Positions 8,161 through 11,024 of a DNA stretch of 11,024 nucleotides are shown here, one piece after another; positions within the stretch are counted from its first letter, which is position 1; each line of letters begins with the position of its first letter. The position numbers and the translations under genes are program-made. Source of the DNA: Clostridia bacterium (GTDB taxonomy: Bacteria; Bacillota; Clostridia; Christensenellales; CAG-1252); assembly GCA_017615495.1 (NCBI GenBank), contig JAGAAA010000016.1, positions 1 through 11,024 of the forward strand. The letters run 5' to 3'. A model generated the notes under the pieces. It saw only the letters and a list, made by a program, of their open reading frames with translations. It had not been told where the DNA came from and searched no databases.

Positions 8161-8177
8161 TGATAGACGGGCTATCA
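8161..8177 (+). promoter_or_regulatory. Operator copy 2, probable TetR-family binding site
   Basis: TGATAGACGGGCTATCA matches copy 1 at 15 of 17 positions and is itself an inverted repeat (TGATAG...CTATCA). It lies over the predicted transcription start, 23 bases centre to centre from copy 1, about two helical turns. Confidence 0.82.
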
Positions 8178-8217
8178 ATTGCTCTCGAAAAGGTACATAA
8201 GTAAGGTGGGTGAAAAA

Positions 8218-8823
8218 ATGGGAATCAAAGATATCAGAAGAAATTACATTTTGGAACGCGCGATCAAACTCTTTTGTACGAAGCCGATGGCGGAAGTCAA
8301 GATCAAGGACGTCGCCGAGGCGTGCAACATCGGCGAGGCAACTTTTTATCGTTATTTTTATAAACGCAGTTCTTTGATCGTCGCATGCGCGCTGAAACTT
8401 TCCGAAATGATGTGTGAACTGTTCGCAGACGATCCGGAGGGCAGGGGGTTTGACCGCCTCTCTCGTTTTTACTATCGCTTCTACGAGATCTTCGGCGATC
8501 ACAAAGACTACTATCGTTTCCTCAGCGAATTCGACGCCTATTGTCTCAGCGAGGAGATAGACATCCCCGAAGCTTATTCGGACAATTTGGACGTCTTTAA
8601 GGAGAGGTTTGTGGCGGCGTACAAGGCGGGCATTGAGGACGGCAGCGTGAAGAAGGTTTGGGATTTGGATCTGTTCTATTATTCCACCACGCACGCGATG
8701 CTTTCCGTTTGCAAAAAACTTGCGACCGAATCGCACATCGTCAGGCAAGACGACTTCACCGACAAGCGTCAGGAAGTTCGCTTGATGATCGATATTATTT
8801 TGAATTCTCTTAAGAACGATTGA
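8218..8823 (+). CDS. TetR/AcrR-family transcriptional regulator, likely autorepressor of the sugar operon
   Basis: A 201-residue one-component regulator. The N-terminal DNA-binding domain shows the TetR pattern: helix RNYILERAIKLF, then the helix-turn-helix at about residues 28-47 (VKIKDVAEACNIGEATFYRYF). The rest is an alpha-helical ligand-binding and dimer domain with no recognisable ligand motif. ATG 8218 is chosen because AAGGTGG (8203-8209) sits 8 bases upstream. An in-frame TTG at 8179 would add 13 residues but lacks a ribosome site and lies only about 14 bases from the predicted transcript start. The two operator copies in the promoter point to negative autoregulation that also covers the downstream symporter and GH36 genes. 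The ligand is probably a sugar or glycoside, inferred from neighbours only. Confidence 0.9.
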   Translation: MGIKDIRRNYILERAIKLFCTKPMAEVKIKDVAEACNIGEATFYRYFYKRSSLIVACALKLSEMMCELFADDPEGRGFDRLSRFYYRFYEIFGDHKDYYRFLSEFDAYCLSEEIDIPEAYSDNLDVFKERFVAAYKAGIEDGSVKKVWDLDLFYYSTTHAMLSVCKKLATESHIVRQDDFTDKRQEVRLMIDIILNSLKND

Positions 8824-8828
8824 TTTAC

Positions 8829-8848
8829 CCGCGCTGGTCCGGGCGCGG
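8829..8848 (+). promoter_or_regulatory. GC-rich intercistronic hairpin between regulator and symporter genes
   Basis: CCGCGC (8829-8834) pairs with GCGCGG (8843-8848) across an 8-base loop. No T-run follows, so it is not a standard terminator. It may limit decay or uncouple translation of the symporter from that of the regulator; function is inferred. Confidence 0.4.
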
Positions 8849-8860
8849 CGCTAAAAAACT

Positions 8861-10342
8861 ATGGAGGTAGCGTTATTCGGACGTAACGCCGCAAAGTCTA
8901 TGAAGAGGTTGACGAAAAAACAAATGATAATTTTTGCGATCGGACAACTCGGGTGGTCGATGCTCAGTGGGATCATCAACGCGTGGCTTGTGACTTTTTA
9001 TCTCCCCACTCAGGCGGATATCGAACTGGGTGCGACGCAATTCATCAAACCGGGATTGGTCATTCTCGGATTTTTGACCATTCTGGGGCTTATCACCGCG
9101 CTTAGCAGGATCTTTGACGCCGTCACCGATCCTCTGATCGCCAACTTGTCGGACAGAAGCCGCAACAAGCGGGGCAGACGCATCCCCTTTATGCAGCTTG
9201 CCGCCGTACCGCTTTCGGTGGTGACGGTGTTGTTGTTCTCGGCGCCGGTCAGCGCCATCAGCGGCATCAACGTCGCTTGGATCTCGGTGTTTATCGTGCT
9301 GTTCTATCTGTTTATGACGATGTACTGCACCCCGTACAACGCCTTGATCTCGGAATTCGGTAAGACGCAGGAAGACAGAATGTTTATTTCCACGGCGATC
9401 TCCTTGACCTTCTTCGCGGGAACGTTGCTTGCGTACACGCCTTTCGTATTTGCCGGCGTGCTTCGCAATGTGGGGCTCACTTTTGCTTGGAGTTACCGCG
9501 CGTGCTTCATCGTGCTGGCGGTCATTGCTTGCGTGGCGATGCTTCTTCCCACCTTCCTTTTGAAAGAAAAGGAATTTGTGGATACCGAGCCTTCCAATCA
9601 AAACATGTTCAAGTCGCTTGCTTCCACCTTTAAGAACAAGGATTTCCGCGTCTTCGTCGGCTCGGATATCATGTATTGGGTGGGGCTTACCTTGTTCCAA
9701 ACGGGGCTTCCGTTCTTCGTTAAGGTGTCGATGGCGATCGACGAGAGCTATACGATGATCTTTATGGGAGGTATGACGGTGCTTTCCGCGGCGTTCTACC
9801 CCTTCGTAACTTCCTTTGTCCGCAAGTTCGGTAAAAAGAAACTAACGATCGCCGGCTTCCTCGGATTGGCGCTTGCGTACGTTATCACTGCGCTTATCAA
9901 GTTTATCCCCGCGGTGCCGGGCGTGGTGTTCGGCGTGCTGATCTGCGTGATCGCCGCCTTCCCGATGGCGCTCCTGGGCATCATTCCGCAATCCATCGTT
10001 GCGGACGTTGCGGAGGCGGAAGGCAAGGTGACGGGAGAAAATCGCGAAGGCATGTTCTTTGCGGCGAGGACCTTCGCTATGAAGTGGGGGCAATCCTTGG
10101 CGATGTTGATCTTTACTTCGCTTGCCATCATCGGCACGGCGCAGGATAAGACCTCCAACGACATTACCGCGTCTTCCACCGGGCTTATGATCGTCGCGTT
10201 CGTCGCGATGGCGTTCTGTGGTTTGGGCGCCGTGATCCTCGGCTTCTACAACGAAAAAAAGATCATGAAGATCATCGCCAAACCCGAAGACAACGCTGAG
10301 CCTGTTTCCGCGGAGCCCGCGGCGGAAGAAAAGGGCGAATAA
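8861..10342 (+). CDS. GPH-family (MelB-like) sugar:cation symporter
   Basis: An integral membrane transporter of the glycoside-pentoside-hexuronide family within the major facilitator superfamily, expected to import an oligosaccharide or glycoside with H+ or Na+. It has about 12 hydrophobic segments. Family signatures are seen: AVTDPLIANLSDRSRNKRGR in the loop between helices 2 and 3, CTPYNALISEFG near the next cytoplasmic boundary, and the late stretch ADVAEAEGKVTGENREGMFF followed by AARTFAMKWGQ, typical of this family. The C-terminal tail is short and acidic. The start is uncertain: ATG 8861 adds 13 residues with no ribosome site, while ATG 8900 gives MKRLTKKQMIIFAIGQ, which matches where family members normally begin (480 residues), but also lacks a clear site. 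Co-transcribed with the TetR gene (37-base gap) and with the GH36-like gene, whose ATG follows its stop by one base. Substrate is inferred to be alpha-galactoside-like from that neighbour. Confidence 0.92.
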   Translation: MEVALFGRNAAKSMKRLTKKQMIIFAIGQLGWSMLSGIINAWLVTFYLPTQADIELGATQFIKPGLVILGFLTILGLITALSRIFDAVTDPLIANLSDRSRNKRGRRIPFMQLAAVPLSVVTVLLFSAPVSAISGINVAWISVFIVLFYLFMTMYCTPYNALISEFGKTQEDRMFISTAISLTFFAGTLLAYTPFVFAGVLRNVGLTFAWSYRACFIVLAVIACVAMLLPTFLLKEKEFVDTEPSNQNMFKSLASTFKNKDFRVFVGSDIMYWVGLTLFQTGLPFFVKVSMAIDESYTMIFMGGMTVLSAAFYPFVTSFVRKFGKKKLTIAGFLGLALAYVITALIKFIPAVPGVVFGVLICVIAAFPMALLGIIPQSIVADVAEAEGKVTGENREGMFFAARTFAMKWGQSLAMLIFTSLAIIGTAQDKTSNDITASSTGLMIVAFVAMAFCGLGAVILGFYNEKKIMKIIAKPEDNAEPVSAEPAAEEKGE

Positions 10343-10343
10343 T

Positions 10344-11024
10344 ATGTGTAAATTAACCTATTCGATCGAAGGGAAAGTGTTTTTGTCCGATGGCGCGTCG
10401 TGCGAGGATTTTTGTCTCGAAACGCGTGTGGAAAAGGGCAGAAAGGCGGTCCTTCTGACGGCAAAGCGCGATTTGACGCTTCTCGCATACGAGGAGGGCG
10501 CGCCCGAACCTCTTGCTTCGCAAAAGGGCGGCAAACGTGACCTTTATTTCCTCAATGGGTATCAATCCTGGACGGACAGCAAGGAGAGGTATCTTTCGGA
10601 AAAGGAAAGGGGGCTTCGTCATTTGCCCAAGATCGTGGTCGACGCTTTCGCCTTTGATCGTTACGGTGACTATACGTTTTATCCTTACGCAAAAAACAAA
10701 TTGCACGGTTACGACGTCTTTTACGTCAAAGGACAGCGTCGCGGCTTCCTCCTTAATTTGAATTATAAGCGCGCCTATCTTTTGTTTGAAGTCAATCGCC
10801 GGACGGGGGAGATCCTCCTTCGAAGCGACGTGAAAGGCGCCGTTGTCAAAGCCGGAAGCAGTTTTCCGCTGATCGATTATCTGTTCGCGCCGGATTATCA
10901 AGCCGGAATGCGCGCGTTTAAGGAAGTTTTTCCGCCGCGCGATGTGCAAAAACTGTTCGGTTATACCTCTTGGTATAACTATTATCAAAACATCAATGAG
11001 CAGATCATTCTGCGCGATCTCGAC
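10344..11024 (+). CDS. GH36-like alpha-galactosidase, N-terminal part, cut by window edge
   Basis: 227 codons are open to the last base, with no stop. The start ATG (10344) lies one base after the symporter stop, and AAGGG (10331-10335) within that gene's end is its ribosome site, so the two are translationally coupled. The protein begins MCKLTYSIEG with no signal peptide. LNGYQSWTDS (70-79) and GYTSWYNYYQNINEQ (206-220), followed by IILRDLD, match the N-terminal beta domain and the beginning of the catalytic barrel of GH36 alpha-galactosidases and raffinose-synthase-like relatives. The catalytic aspartates lie beyond the window and cannot be checked. Predicted to release terminal alpha-galactose (for example from melibiose or raffinose-type sugars) in the cytosol after import by the symporter; other GH36 specificities are possible. 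Confidence 0.85.
   Translation, partial: MCKLTYSIEGKVFLSDGASCEDFCLETRVEKGRKAVLLTAKRDLTLLAYEEGAPEPLASQKGGKRDLYFLNGYQSWTDSKERYLSEKERGLRHLPKIVVDAFAFDRYGDYTFYPYAKNKLHGYDVFYVKGQRRGFLLNLNYKRAYLLFEVNRRTGEILLRSDVKGAVVKAGSSFPLIDYLFAPDYQAGMRAFKEVFPPRDVQKLFGYTSWYNYYQNINEQIILRDLD

Noticed and set aside
8179..8181. TTG as the start of the TetR gene
   Set aside because: It has no ribosome site and abuts operator copy 2 near the predicted transcript start, whereas ATG 8218 has AAGGTGG at ideal spacing.

Overview
The window looks like chromosomal DNA from an anaerobic Bacillota bacterium, probably an uncultured Clostridia-type gut or rumen lineage. This is inferred from the long single-chain PurL of the kind common in Clostridia, Gram-positive style promoters (TTGACA/TATAAT) and Shine-Dalgarno sites, U-tailed intrinsic terminators, and a cluster of cytosolic glycoside hydrolases with a GPH-type sugar symporter. 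All genes are on the + strand. I see no tRNA, rRNA, CRISPR array, transposase, integrase or phage gene. No gene-free stretch exceeds 300 bases; the two longest gaps (about 150 and 190 bases) are filled with terminators, promoters and operators.

Layout: (1) Positions 1-3198 hold the 3' five-sixths or so of a phosphoribosylformylglycinamidine synthase (purine biosynthesis), open at the left edge and closed by a strong intrinsic terminator. (2) A near-consensus promoter with an extended -10, followed by a palindromic operator-like element and a leader hairpin, drives a two-gene unit at 3350-8030: a GH13 alpha-glucosidase and a 1024-residue glycoside-hydrolase-like protein (related in architecture to GH106/GH42 enzymes), 13 bases apart and ending at a second intrinsic terminator. 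(3) A second near-consensus promoter is overlaid by two copies of a 17-bp operator and drives a TetR-family regulator, a GPH (MelB-like) sugar:cation symporter and the start of a GH36-like alpha-galactosidase, which runs off the right edge.

Working model (inference): the symporter brings small oligosaccharides or glycosides into the cell, and three enzymes without signal peptides (GH13, the GH106-like protein and GH36) strip sugars from them in the cytosol. The TetR protein would repress its own operon by binding the tandem operators and release when a sugar or glycoside ligand appears. The first sugar operon carries no transporter in this window, so it may depend on the symporter of the second. 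The purine gene is an unrelated housekeeping neighbour insulated by its terminator.

No wholly new system is evident. The best leads are the poorly characterised 1024-residue enzyme, the tandem TetR operators, and the regulatory region in front of the GH13 gene.
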